Part shown: piece by piece, positions 15,801 to 24,163 of the stretch
Numbering within the stretch: the stretch's first letter is position 1
Layout: the number at the start of each line of letters is the position of its first letter
IMG/VR virus record: IMGVR_UViG_3300042898_000759
Span: 1 to 30,453 of that record
Length of the DNA: 30,453 nt
Direction: 5' to 3' (one strand)
Source of the DNA: a virus
Program-made: the position numbers and the translations under genes
The notes under the pieces: model-generated
What the model saw: the letters and a program-made list of their open reading frames with translations, nothing else
Told to the model about the DNA's origin: nothing
Database searches by the model: none

Positions 15801-15855
15801 CGATGAAAGTACTAATACTCCGGCAAACTTTGCAAAGCTAGCAGGAATCAAATAA
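12820..15855 (+). CDS. Large acidic/lysine-rich protein with multiple candidate prohead-protease sites
   Basis: 1011 residues, RBS AGAGGA (12807-12812). Low-complexity charged segments alternate with short recognisable pieces. These are QLSE-A (47-50) near the start; a helical segment VDRMVKHIEKSEEKLGKSKD with IAWATANKRG (about 312-350); an Asp-rich loop DLDKDGNKKEPM (about 456-467); a Cys-rich stretch with CGC, CNEC and further Cys (about 741-777); a very acidic run (about 790-880); and a C-terminus NTPANFAKLAGIK. At least nine places match hydrophobic-x-Glu followed by Gly/Ser/Ala (for example IKEG, VKEG, VTEG, VDES, LNEG, VNEG, VSES), the cleavage style of gp21. It could be a scaffold/core or internal head polyprotein, in the manner of T4 gp22 but much longer. 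A terminator follows. No enzyme domain is seen, and the function is inferred. Confidence 0.65.
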   Translation: MKDIMQKLAELEATAPKAPARKKMITEDSVSPPVNKKPSLKDMFHQLSEAVVPGQKPLPVLDPQNKQAGAGFVTSNNPAVQNMLKNLDPKDVQIVQAPGQQPAATGQQPQATAAGQPNPNQLQTGQQAMKEVDMGQAEKGTRKSTSHIKGYKVVDSSGKVISKHRGQRDAIQAALKNDEYSVKAIKDKKLDELSPELMTRYARGRRDQLSNVAQAHDMRTTGQTNPKTSITKDKISGYYDAQAGDIGKARVAVGQQPTDAAGQAKSARMSQDLDSQAAFNAQRKHKALKGHDALVKTVGKLRDTGAIKEGAKVDRMVKHIEKSEEKLGKSKDKASDIAWATANKRGMLDNKNKKKVKEGDIAPTSGIDTKGAGLGAGRSQTTLEGKEPQVEVIDNAFNRENYKELIGKKYAKSKAPSYARVKEVTEGKKGVNPFAKKDDKASTKAPVKGKKPDFLDLDKDGNKKEPMKKAAADKKKKKVDESMNHRISAARFEGKAHGLKGHAHCGKSYEDLGEMKAYHEGYKEGLDECYGQGVYETAPAMPAATVPGMASAAMPTMEDDMEEGNAFTAALAKTPKGGKFAVGGKTFTDRTGYDAKVNEYAFESWDNQLNDLLNEGAEVNEGLSVSISKGQQNSPDSVTITAQDQEAEHLLAFVKNAGLGLFGDDNADTHSSAMSVQPSHGAPDEVGAGGIDIGVVDGHDGMMGLMQKLSGIQSGGAEDYADEEGDEEQLYGNHEEADKKDCGCDGDYECSDYDQPSNEETCNECGTYEGVHEAGCSMGRGKEMVDEVESEDQMEFEVAEDNAPDTGEAESTADEDAEAEEDAALATSNQQNKTNTVNEGGDGGEASEEGPESKEGETDEEGETVSESFANLFRKLAFIAEESQAEEDDKAEKAAKKVAKDIEHDEGHKGKDDDKAEKAGEKVKKDIEYDDKKDKKEKVDEWANNAGPGKTVSDTTFEQDIDFMTKVIAGGLNKPKSTGQTTIPVIAGQEDRIHDESTNTPANFAKLAGIK

Positions 15856-15879
15856 TCATAAGCACAACATTATAATAAG

Positions 15880-15908
15880 AATAGCCGGGCTAGTTCCCGG
15901 CTATTTTT
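15880..15908 (+). terminator. Rho-independent terminator before the fibre cassette
   Basis: AATAGCCGGG (15880-15889) pairs with CCCGGCTATT (15896-15905) across a 6-base loop and runs into TTTTT (15904-15908). It lies 25 bases past the stop of the 1011-aa gene and separates the head genes from the fibre transcript. Confidence 0.9.
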
Positions 15909-15934
15909 ATGGGTGGCATCTATTCACCCAAAAA

Positions 15935-15943
15935 GATAAATAC
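15935..15943 (+). promoter_or_regulatory. Late promoter for the giant fibre operon
   Basis: GATAAATAC, core 15936-15942, expected +1 about 15948. It stands between the terminator and the fibre gene, so the fibre, small basic protein, endolysin and Ig-like protein probably depend on it. Confidence 0.75.
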
Positions 15944-15965
15944 ATCATAATAGGTGATTATAAAC

Positions 15966-18900
15966 ATGGCTCAGCGCAATATTGATTTCGGTACATTTCC
16001 TAACGATCCCGATGCAGATGCAATTCGTACTGCATTTGAAAAAGTACAACTAAATTTTACCGAGTTATTTTCGGGTCTCCAAGATCAGGCTGTAATTTCG
16101 ATCAACAGAACACCTGGACAGGGAACCAGTGTCAATTCGCCTACAGGAAATGTAATTATTAATGCTGATATTGCTTGTGTTACAGTAACGACTACTACTC
16201 TAAGCCTAGGATTGAACGGTGCCAATGGTAATTTAATTACCACAATGGATAACTCTACTACTCAGTCACTTACTATTGATTTGCCAGCTAATATTACTGG
16301 AATTACAAATGCCAATTTTTCAGGCACCGTTACAGCAAGCGCATTTGTAGCTAACAGTTCAATCTCATCTAGCAATACGATTACTGCAACCGGTAATTTA
16401 ACTGCAGGTAACGTATCAACTGGTATATTAACTGCATCAGGAAACATTACTACTACCGCTAATATATACGCAAATGCAGGAACTATCGGTGCATTATTAC
16501 TTACTGGTACATTAACAACTAATGCCCAACCCAATATTACTACAGTTGGTACTTTAAGTAACCTAGCTGTTGCAGCTTCAGGCAATTCGAATTTAGGAAA
16601 TGTTGCAACTGCTAACTTCTTTATCGGTGATGGCACCGGCATTTCTAATGTAACTGCTCTTGCTAATAGTGTCATTGTAAGCGGATCAAGTCAGGTTTTC
16701 GTAACACTCAATGGCAATGTCACAACTAGAATTGCCAACGCCGACATAGTAACAGTATCTTCAGCAGGAGTCAACACTGCTGGATACGGAACCTACACCG
16801 GAAATCTCACTTCTGCTAATGCTAATTTGGGCAACGCAGTTAATGCTAACTTTTTCATCGGCGCCTTATACGGAACTGCTAACGCAGCAACCAACGCAGC
16901 GGCTGTACTATCGAATACATCTACTACCACTACAGTTTATCTTGTAGGTACAACCAACGCAGCAAACGCAAATACTTCTCTTGCCAAAGTAACTGGTATT
17001 TTTGCTAATATGAGCAACAATAGCATTACTGCTACAACCTTCGTTGGTGCATTAAGCGGTACGGCAACTTCAGCAACAAACGCTGCTGCATTACTGCAAA
17101 ACACCTCAACAGCAACTACAGTCTATCCAACATTCAGTACATCAAGTGCTAATGGCAACTCACAAGCAGTAATCAACACAGACATCAGTGCTAACTTGGG
17201 TAATGCCTCTATTACAGCAACTACATTTGTTGGTGCATTGAGCGGCAATGCCACTACAGCAGGTACTGTTGTAACAGCAGCGCAGCCAAACATCACTAGT
17301 GTCGGTACATTAACTTCACTTGCAGTAACAGGTAATGCTAATGTAGGCAACTTAAATGCTACATCTGCGGTAACAGCAAGCACACTAACCTCAAATGTCA
17401 CAACAGGCACTGCTCCATTAACAGTAACAAGCACCACTCGTGTTGCTAATCTAAATGTTGCTTATGCAAATGTTGCTGACTTCATTAGTATAGCAGCAGG
17501 AACAGGAAATAACTTCCTCATCTTTGCAAACGCAGCTACTGGAAATGTATCAGAACTAACAAGTACAGGCCTCACAGCTAACCTATCAAATAATTCTATT
17601 ACTGCAACTACCTTCGTTGGTTCATTAAGCGGCGCCGCAACAAGCGCAACTACCGCTGGTACTGTTACAACTGCGGCGCAGCCGAACATCACAAGCGTTG
17701 GTACATTAAGTGCATTAGCTGTAACTGGTAATGCTACCGCAGCTAACTTCATAGGCAATCTTGCAAACGGAACCAGTGATATTAGCATTCCCGCTGCAAA
17801 TGGAAACATCAACTTTGATGTTGCCGGCAATGCGAACATACTGGTCGTCACTGGAACTGGCGCCAACATAGCCGGCACATTGAACGCTACAGGTAATGCA
17901 AATACAGGTAACTTAGGTACTGCTCAAGTTCTTGCCTCTGCTAATGTTACTGCTCCTCAGTTAATCAGTAATGTAGCTACTGGTACTGCTCCTCTCGTAG
18001 TTACCTCAACCACACAAGTAGCAAATTTAAATGCTGCAACTGCCGGCGCCGCAACTAATGCTGCTGCTCTACTACAGAATACCTCAACAGCAACGACTGT
18101 TTATCCGACCTTTACGACTTCAAGTGCTAATGGCAACTCACAAGCAGTAATCAACACAGACATCAGTGCTAACTTGGGTAATGCCTCTATCACGGCAACC
18201 ACATTCGTCGGCGCACTTAGTGGAAACGCCACTACAGCAGGTACTGTTGTAACAGCAGCGCAGCCAAATATCACTTCAGTTGGTACTCTCACTTCATTGG
18301 GTGTAAGTGGTAATATAACTGCTGCTAACATCACTGCAAATACAGGTATCTTTACTGGTAATGGTAGTGGACTAAGTGCAATCACTGGCGCTAATGTAAC
18401 CGGTACGGTGCCTAACGCAACCTTTGCAACAACTGCTGGATCAGCGACTACAGCAGGTACTGTAACAACTGCGGCTCAACCAAATATCACTAGTGTAGGT
18501 ACATTAACAAGCCTTGCAGTTACTGGAAATGTTACTGCTGCTAACTTTGTAGGCGCACTAGCAAACGGCAACTCAGATGTTAGCATCCCTGCGGTAAATG
18601 GTAATATTAATTTTGATATTGCAGGAACTGCTAATGTTGTAGTAATGACCGGAACAGGAGTAAATGTAGCCGGTACATTAAACGCTACTGGTAATGCAAA
18701 TGTTGCTAATTTAGGTACAGGTAGAGTTATTGCTACTGGCAATATTAGCGGTACTCAATTGCTCAGTAATATTGCAACAGGCACTGCTCCTCTAGTAGTA
18801 ACTTCTACTACGCAGGTAGCAAACTTAAATGTTGCAAACGCCGGCTTTGCAGATGCAGCAACGGCGGCTACTAACGCTGCTGCATTACTACAGAATACTT

Positions 18901-21900
18901 CAACTGCGACTACTGTATACCCAACCTTCACTACATCAAGTGCTAACGGCAATTCAAGTGCAGTAATCAGCACGGGAATTAGTGCTAACTTATCAAATAA
19001 TAGCATCACTGCTACTACTTTTGTCGGCGCATTAAGTGGGGCTGCTACAAGTGCGACTACAGCAGGTACCGTAACAACAGCAGCCCAACCAAATATTACA
19101 AGCGTAGGTACATTATCAAGTCTTGCAGTTACAGCAAACATAGCGGCTGGTAATGTATATGCTAACTCAGGTACTATTGGTGCAAGCTTATTAACAGGTA
19201 CACTGACAACATCAGCACAGCCAAATATTACATCAGTTGGTACACTAACATCATTGGGTGTTAGTGGTAACATAACTGCTGCTAACATCACTGCAAATAC
19301 AGGGATCTTTACTGGGAACGCAGCAGGACTTACGAACATTCCGGGAGCTAATGTAACCGGTACAGTACCCACAGCAACCACTGCCGGTACTGTCACAACG
19401 GCAGCACAACCAAATATTACAAGCGTAGGCACACTAAGTTCATTGGCTGTTTCAGGCAATTTGTCATCAGGTAATGCTAACTTAGGTAATCTTGCTAAAG
19501 CAAACTTCTTCCAAGGTGATGGTAGTTTACTAACTAATATCTCAGTTGGTGCAGGTAGTTACATCGAAAACGGTAATTCCGAAGTAAGAGTCGATGCTAA
19601 TAGTAATGTAAGATTTACTATTGCGGGTAATGCTAATGTCGTAACGGTTACTGGTACCGGAGCTAACATTGCTGGTTATGCAAATGTTACAGGTAATCTC
19701 TCAGCCGGTAATGTTTCTGCTACGCTGTTGACTGGAACAATAGCTACTGCTTCTAATGCTCAGCCAAACATCACAAGCTTAGGTACACTTACTGCACTTA
19801 ATGTAACTGGTGTAGCTAACTTGAGTGCAGTAGGAAATGTAAGGATCTCGGGCGGTTCAAACAATCAAGTTCTCGTAGCTACCGGTACAGGATCAAATGT
19901 TGCGTTTATTACGGCTGCTGCATTAACTTTTGCTCCAGGCTCAAATACACAAGTATTGTTCAACGATGCAGGAAGTTTTGCCGCAAATGCTAATATGACA
20001 TTTGATAAGAGTACAGGTACGCTTTCAACTCAGGCACTAGCAGTTACAAATAGCGGAACTTTCGGGAATGTGTTTGCTAACTCAGGTACTGTCAGAGGTA
20101 ATCTGTTAACAGGTACACTAACAACCGCGGCACAACCAAATGTTACATCACTTGGTACATTAACAGGCCTAGCAGTAAACGGAAATATTGGCGCAGGCAA
20201 TGTATCAGGCGGCAACTTAGTAAGTGCAAACTTTATAGCGGGTACATTGACTACATCAGCACAACCTAATATTACAAGCATCGGTACATTAACTGGTCTC
20301 GGTGTTAGCGGTAACATAACTGCTGCTAACATCACTGCAAATACAGGTATCTTTACTGGGAATGCAGCCGGACTCACTAACATTCCTGGTGCTAATGTTA
20401 CTGGTACAGTAGCCAACGCAACTTTTGCAACTACAGCTGGATCTGCGACTACGGCCGGTACGGTAACGACTAATGCTCAACCTAATATCACTAGTGTTGG
20501 TACACTAACCGGATTAACAGTAAACGGAACCGTATCACAGGGTAGAACAACTATAAACCCTGGAGCAATAACTAGCAATCTACATGCACTTACTTTATTA
20601 CAAACTTGGAATAATGCAAGTGTGCAGTTTACTGCAATCGAAGCAGACATAACTGATACTAATAGTACTGCAAACTCATTATTGATTGATCTTCAAATAG
20701 GGTCCTCAAGCAAGTTTGCAGTTAGCAAAGAAGGTAATATATTCTATTCTGGAGTAATTACCGGTAATGGTAGTGGACTAAGTGCAATTGCAGGTGCCAA
20801 TGTAACCGGTACAGTAAGTGCTGCCACTACAGCCGGCACAGTAACAACAAACGCACAGCCTAACATTACTAGTGTTGGTACATTAACTTCATTAGGTGCT
20901 AACGGCACAATAACAGGTACACGATTAATTTCTAATATCGCAGTTGGTACTGCCCCATTAACAGTAACATCTACTACTCGTGTTGCAAACTTAAATGTAG
21001 CGACCGCAGGAGCTGCTGATAGCGCAACTTCAGCTACTAATGCAGCAGCACTACTACAGAACACTTCAACCGCAACTACGGTATACCCAACATTCAGTAC
21101 ATCAAGTGCTAATGGCAACTCGCAAGCAGTAATCAACACAGGCATCAGTGCTAACTTAGCTAATGCCTCTATCACTGCTACTACTTTTGTAGGTGCGTTG
21201 AGCGGCGCTGCAACAAGTGCAACTACTGCTGGTACTGTTACAACTGCGGCACAACCTAATATCACTTCAGTAAGCACTTCGTTTACTGGATTGACATTAG
21301 CAGCTAATGGAAATATTACACTTTCCGGTGCTAGCTCACAAATTACCGGAGCTAACTTAGTTAGTGCCGGCTTCTTCTCAGGTAATGGTTCATCAATAAC
21401 TGGAATAAACGCAAATAGCATTGCAAGCGGTACCTTAGCTCAAGCAAGACTTGCTAATAGCTCACTAACAGTCAATGGAACTGCTATTTCACTAGGTGGC
21501 AGCGGAACGATTACGGCGAATACTACTCAAATATTGACACTAGGCAGCTATTTGACAGGGACAAGCTTTAACGGCGGCACCGCAGTAACCGCAACAGTTG
21601 ATGCAACGACCACTAATACTGCAAATAAGGTCGTTGCTAGAGATACTAACGGTAGCTTTAGTGCTAACATTATTACCGCTACTTTAAGTGGCGCTGCTAC
21701 CTCAGCAACTACAGCAGGTACAGTAACCACTGCTGCTCAGCCCAACATCACAAGTGTTGGTACATTGACCGGCTTGACAATGGGGACAAACGCAGCTATC
21801 ACTCTATCTGGCGCTGCGTCTCAAATTACTGGCGCAAACTTAATTTCTGGTTCATTCTTAACCGGTACATTAACAACAGCAGCACAACCTAACATTACAT

Positions 21901-23333
21901 CAGTTGGTACACTAACATCATTGGCAGTAACAGGAAATGCTTCAGCAGGTAATATTTCAACCGGCGGTGTATTAAGTGTAACCGGTAACGCAAATGTTGG
22001 TAATTTGGGTACTGCTACGGCGATCATCACGACTGGTAATATCACTACAATCAATAGTGGTCTATTACAAAACGGCAACTCAAACGTCACTATTACTGCG
22101 AATGGTAACGTTACTATTGCAGCGGTAGGCGGAGCAAGAATTACTGCTACTGCAACAGGAGCCAATGTAACTGGCATACTAGGTGTATCAGGCAACGCCA
22201 ATGTCAGCAACTTAGGTACTGCACAAGTACTTGCTACAGCAAATGTCACTGCTCCTCAATTAATATCAAATGTAGCAACTAGTACTGCTCCTCTTGTTGT
22301 TACTTCAACTACTCGTGTAGCGAATTTGAACGTTGCTACAGCTGGTGCGGCCGATAGTGCAACTAACGCAGCAGCAGTATTAAATAACGTAAGATCAACT
22401 GGTACTTATTACCCGGCGTTTATCTCTGCTACTGCAAATGGTAACTATGCACTAAATTCAAATACTGCAATTTATGCAAACTTGAATACAGGCACATTGT
22501 ATGCTACTGCACACGACGGTAATCTATCTGTATCAGATGTTAATTTTGCAACAACGATTATTAAGACTGGCGTAGATACTGCTTATTTTGGTAATACCGC
22601 TGCCACTTCAGGCTCAGTAACATTTGAACGATTTAGAGGAAACATTACTGTATTCACTGAAGTATCAAACGGTGACCGACTAGGACAAATTGAGTTTGTA
22701 GCTTGGGATGGATTCAGTCCTAATGCTGCTGCATCTATAACCTCTATTGTTGATGCTGCATATACATCAGGCGCAGGTTCAGCGCCAGGCGCAATCGTAT
22801 TCAATACTGCTAACGCATCGCAAGGCGGCGTCCCTACTGAGAAGATGAGAGTAGCAAGCACCGGTAATGTTGGTATTGCTAATACCAACCCAGGACACAC
22901 TCTCTCTATAACAGGTACATTGAATGCTTCCGGTAATGCTAATGTAGGAAATATCGGTGCAGCCGCAGGCGTATTCACCGGTAATGTCTCAGCAGCGAAT
23001 GTCACAGTTACCGGCTATCATTTGCGTTCAGTAGGAACTGGCATTAGTGCTAACGGCACAACTCAAGCACAAGCAACTGCTCTTACTAAAGAAATGAATA
23101 TAGTTTCTACTGTACTTTCTACTCAAGGCGTGGTTCTTCCTACAGCAGTAGCTGGTATGGTACTCACGATCACTAACACATCAGCTAATGCATTGTTAGT
23201 ATATCCAGCAGTTAACGGAATCATCAACTCACAATCTGCTAATGCTGCGTACTCACATCCAGCAGGCGCAACACTGCAATTTATTGCTCCAACTACAACT
23301 CAGTGGTATACAGTTGGCGCAACTTATGCTTAA
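15966..23333 (+). CDS. Giant repetitive tail fibre/adhesin, 2455 aa
   Basis: The start MAQRNIDFG (ATG 15966) is preferred to the in-frame GTG at 15954, because family members begin this way and continue DAIRTAFEKVQLNFTELF, a virion-attachment segment of T4-like fibres. The shaft is a beta-rich Gly/Ala/Ser/Thr/Asn polymer with 16 copies (one degraded) of 'QPNITSVGTLTSLxVxGN', mixed with larger modules: 'LLQNTSTATTVYPTF...' (four good copies) and 'ANGNINFDVAG...' (three). Near the C-terminus, FERFRGNITVF...GQIEFVAWDG and VPTEKMRVASTGNVGI resemble the head-proximal part of many phage fibres. The usual S74 auto-cleaving chaperone is absent; instead there is a roughly 100-residue end with TTTQWYTVGATYA. 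It probably mediates host binding. T4's largest fibre protein, gp34, has about 1290 residues. Confidence 0.88.
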   Translation: MAQRNIDFGTFPNDPDADAIRTAFEKVQLNFTELFSGLQDQAVISINRTPGQGTSVNSPTGNVIINADIACVTVTTTTLSLGLNGANGNLITTMDNSTTQSLTIDLPANITGITNANFSGTVTASAFVANSSISSSNTITATGNLTAGNVSTGILTASGNITTTANIYANAGTIGALLLTGTLTTNAQPNITTVGTLSNLAVAASGNSNLGNVATANFFIGDGTGISNVTALANSVIVSGSSQVFVTLNGNVTTRIANADIVTVSSAGVNTAGYGTYTGNLTSANANLGNAVNANFFIGALYGTANAATNAAAVLSNTSTTTTVYLVGTTNAANANTSLAKVTGIFANMSNNSITATTFVGALSGTATSATNAAALLQNTSTATTVYPTFSTSSANGNSQAVINTDISANLGNASITATTFVGALSGNATTAGTVVTAAQPNITSVGTLTSLAVTGNANVGNLNATSAVTASTLTSNVTTGTAPLTVTSTTRVANLNVAYANVADFISIAAGTGNNFLIFANAATGNVSELTSTGLTANLSNNSITATTFVGSLSGAATSATTAGTVTTAAQPNITSVGTLSALAVTGNATAANFIGNLANGTSDISIPAANGNINFDVAGNANILVVTGTGANIAGTLNATGNANTGNLGTAQVLASANVTAPQLISNVATGTAPLVVTSTTQVANLNAATAGAATNAAALLQNTSTATTVYPTFTTSSANGNSQAVINTDISANLGNASITATTFVGALSGNATTAGTVVTAAQPNITSVGTLTSLGVSGNITAANITANTGIFTGNGSGLSAITGANVTGTVPNATFATTAGSATTAGTVTTAAQPNITSVGTLTSLAVTGNVTAANFVGALANGNSDVSIPAVNGNINFDIAGTANVVVMTGTGVNVAGTLNATGNANVANLGTGRVIATGNISGTQLLSNIATGTAPLVVTSTTQVANLNVANAGFADAATAATNAAALLQNTSTATTVYPTFTTSSANGNSSAVISTGISANLSNNSITATTFVGALSGAATSATTAGTVTTAAQPNITSVGTLSSLAVTANIAAGNVYANSGTIGASLLTGTLTTSAQPNITSVGTLTSLGVSGNITAANITANTGIFTGNAAGLTNIPGANVTGTVPTATTAGTVTTAAQPNITSVGTLSSLAVSGNLSSGNANLGNLAKANFFQGDGSLLTNISVGAGSYIENGNSEVRVDANSNVRFTIAGNANVVTVTGTGANIAGYANVTGNLSAGNVSATLLTGTIATASNAQPNITSLGTLTALNVTGVANLSAVGNVRISGGSNNQVLVATGTGSNVAFITAAALTFAPGSNTQVLFNDAGSFAANANMTFDKSTGTLSTQALAVTNSGTFGNVFANSGTVRGNLLTGTLTTAAQPNVTSLGTLTGLAVNGNIGAGNVSGGNLVSANFIAGTLTTSAQPNITSIGTLTGLGVSGNITAANITANTGIFTGNAAGLTNIPGANVTGTVANATFATTAGSATTAGTVTTNAQPNITSVGTLTGLTVNGTVSQGRTTINPGAITSNLHALTLLQTWNNASVQFTAIEADITDTNSTANSLLIDLQIGSSSKFAVSKEGNIFYSGVITGNGSGLSAIAGANVTGTVSAATTAGTVTTNAQPNITSVGTLTSLGANGTITGTRLISNIAVGTAPLTVTSTTRVANLNVATAGAADSATSATNAAALLQNTSTATTVYPTFSTSSANGNSQAVINTGISANLANASITATTFVGALSGAATSATTAGTVTTAAQPNITSVSTSFTGLTLAANGNITLSGASSQITGANLVSAGFFSGNGSSITGINANSIASGTLAQARLANSSLTVNGTAISLGGSGTITANTTQILTLGSYLTGTSFNGGTAVTATVDATTTNTANKVVARDTNGSFSANIITATLSGAATSATTAGTVTTAAQPNITSVGTLTGLTMGTNAAITLSGAASQITGANLISGSFLTGTLTTAAQPNITSVGTLTSLAVTGNASAGNISTGGVLSVTGNANVGNLGTATAIITTGNITTINSGLLQNGNSNVTITANGNVTIAAVGGARITATATGANVTGILGVSGNANVSNLGTAQVLATANVTAPQLISNVATSTAPLVVTSTTRVANLNVATAGAADSATNAAAVLNNVRSTGTYYPAFISATANGNYALNSNTAIYANLNTGTLYATAHDGNLSVSDVNFATTIIKTGVDTAYFGNTAATSGSVTFERFRGNITVFTEVSNGDRLGQIEFVAWDGFSPNAAASITSIVDAAYTSGAGSAPGAIVFNTANASQGGVPTEKMRVASTGNVGIANTNPGHTLSITGTLNASGNANVGNIGAAAGVFTGNVSAANVTVTGYHLRSVGTGISANGTTQAQATALTKEMNIVSTVLSTQGVVLPTAVAGMVLTITNTSANALLVYPAVNGIINSQSANAAYSHPAGATLQFIAPTTTQWYTVGATYA
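16470..21960 (+). repeat. In-frame repeat array of the giant fibre gene
   Basis: Sixteen copies of a unit whose core is A-Q-P-N-I-T-S-V-G-T-L followed by an 8-12 residue strand, spaced irregularly. Most copies differ in synonymous codons, but some stretches are identical at the DNA level: 71 bases at 17142-17212 equal 18120-18190, and 41 bases at 17250-17290 equal 18228-18268, both with a 978-base (326-codon) offset. A segment coding NITAANITANTGIF occurs three times (about 18310, 19270, 20310). Confidence 0.85.
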
Positions 23334-23343
23334 CATAGAAAGG

Positions 23344-23352
23344 TAATATAAT
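23344..23352 (+). promoter_or_regulatory. TAATATAAT start-site motif
   Basis: TAATATAAT overlaps the ATG at 23351. The same nine bases occur immediately before the ATGs at 24164 and 28402, and a shorter form (TAATATT) before 12820. It may be an A/U-rich, unstructured ribosome-loading element. It resembles a -10 box but has no matching -35. Confidence 0.35.
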
Positions 23353-23515
23353 GGCTAAAGCAAAATCAGGTAATGGTAATCAAAAAGTCACATTCAGTGA
23401 CCAAGCAAAAGGGAAGACTACTATTGGAGCATCGCATAGTTCTATTAAGTTTTCTACAATGAATAAAAACAAGCGTAGAAATTATAAAGCATATAAAGGT
23501 CAAGGTAGACCGTAA
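23351..23515 (+). CDS. 54-aa basic phage protein
   Basis: ATG at 23351 with AAAGG (23338-23342) upstream. It reads MAKAKSGNGNQKVTFSDQ... and ends NKRRNYKAYKGQGRP, 54 residues. It is strongly basic (many Lys/Arg, few acids), with no hydrophobic core, and likely disordered or nucleic-acid or virion binding. Small basic proteins ending in a 'Y-(K/R)-G-Q-G-(R/K)' motif are familiar from marine T4-like phages, always without known function. It sits 17 bases after the fibre stop and 17 before the endolysin, in the same operon. Its codon use is like its neighbours. It is probably real given position and RBS. Confidence 0.7.
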   Translation: MAKAKSGNGNQKVTFSDQAKGKTTIGASHSSIKFSTMNKNKRRNYKAYKGQGRP

Positions 23516-23532
23516 TAAAATAGGGGGAAATT

Positions 23533-24156
23533 ATGAGTAGAGTAACATTAGAATTATTGAGAGAAGTTTGTCCAAAGACTAAAGCAACGGTTCTTGCAAA
23601 ATATGTAGAACCGTTAAACAAGATTGGTGACCACTTTGACTTATTCGAGAATCCAAAGAGAATGGCTGCATTCTTAGCGCAGATTGCTCACGAGTCCGGC
23701 GGCTTTAACTTTGTTAAAGAAGGGTTGAACTATAGTGCGGCGTCACTTAGAAAGACTTGGCCAAAGAGATTTACTACTCTAGAGATTGCAAATCAGTATG
23801 CTCGTAAACCAGTAAAGATTGCAAACAAAGTCTATGCAAATCGCATGGGTAATGGAACAGAAGCATCAGGTGATGGTTACAAATTCTGCGGTCGCGGATT
23901 GATTCAGCTAACTGGTAAAGATAACTATAGTCGCTTTGCTAAGTCACTCGGTATATCATTGGATGAAGCTGTTGCATATCTTGAAACTCCTGAAGGTGCT
24001 GTTGCAAGTGCTGGTTGGTTTTGGGATGCAAACAAGTTAAGCATCTATGCTGACAAAGGTGACTTTGTTGGTTTAACTAAGCGCATCAATGGTGGTACTA
24101 TCGGTTTAGCTGATAGAAAGCATCACTATGATATTGCATTGAAGGCATTAAAGTAA
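23533..24156 (+). CDS. Endolysin, GH19 chitinase-like muramidase
   Basis: 207 residues with a single GH19 catalytic domain. AAFLAQIAHESGGF (45-58) holds the presumed general acid E54, with E63 in FVKEGLNYS as a likely second carboxylate. GRGLIQLTGKDNY (120-132) is the substrate-cleft signature of the family, and the end (AGWFWDANKLSIYAD, TKRINGGTIGLADR) is also typical. Phage GH19 enzymes cut peptidoglycan glycan strands and lyse the host. There is no signal peptide or transmembrane segment, so release would need a holin, none of which is recognisable nearby. Strong RBS GGGGGA (23524-23529). It is unusual in lying between two fibre-type genes under the late promoter; a virion-associated role cannot be excluded. 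Confidence 0.9.
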   Translation: MSRVTLELLREVCPKTKATVLAKYVEPLNKIGDHFDLFENPKRMAAFLAQIAHESGGFNFVKEGLNYSAASLRKTWPKRFTTLEIANQYARKPVKIANKVYANRMGNGTEASGDGYKFCGRGLIQLTGKDNYSRFAKSLGISLDEAVAYLETPEGAVASAGWFWDANKLSIYADKGDFVGLTKRINGGTIGLADRKHHYDIALKALK

Positions 24157-24162
24157 TATAAT
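24154..24162 (+). promoter_or_regulatory. TAATATAAT start-site motif
   Basis: The nine bases begin with the endolysin stop codon TAA and end one base before the ATG at 24164. No Shine-Dalgarno is evident here, so this A/U-rich junction may serve translation re-initiation. Confidence 0.35.
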
Positions 24163-24163
24163 T

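Noticed and set aside
18755-19459. Long open frames on the minus strand through the giant fibre (for example 18755-19459, 20744-21421, 17462-17878)
   Set aside because: They are mirror images of the Gly/Ala/Thr/Asn repeat codons, have no start signals, and yield low-complexity Val/Pro/Ala protein without recognisable domains.
16470-21960. CRISPR-like periodic repeats
   Set aside because: Repeats are in-frame, protein-coding, of variable spacing, and differ by synonymous changes; this is a fibre shaft, not a CRISPR array.
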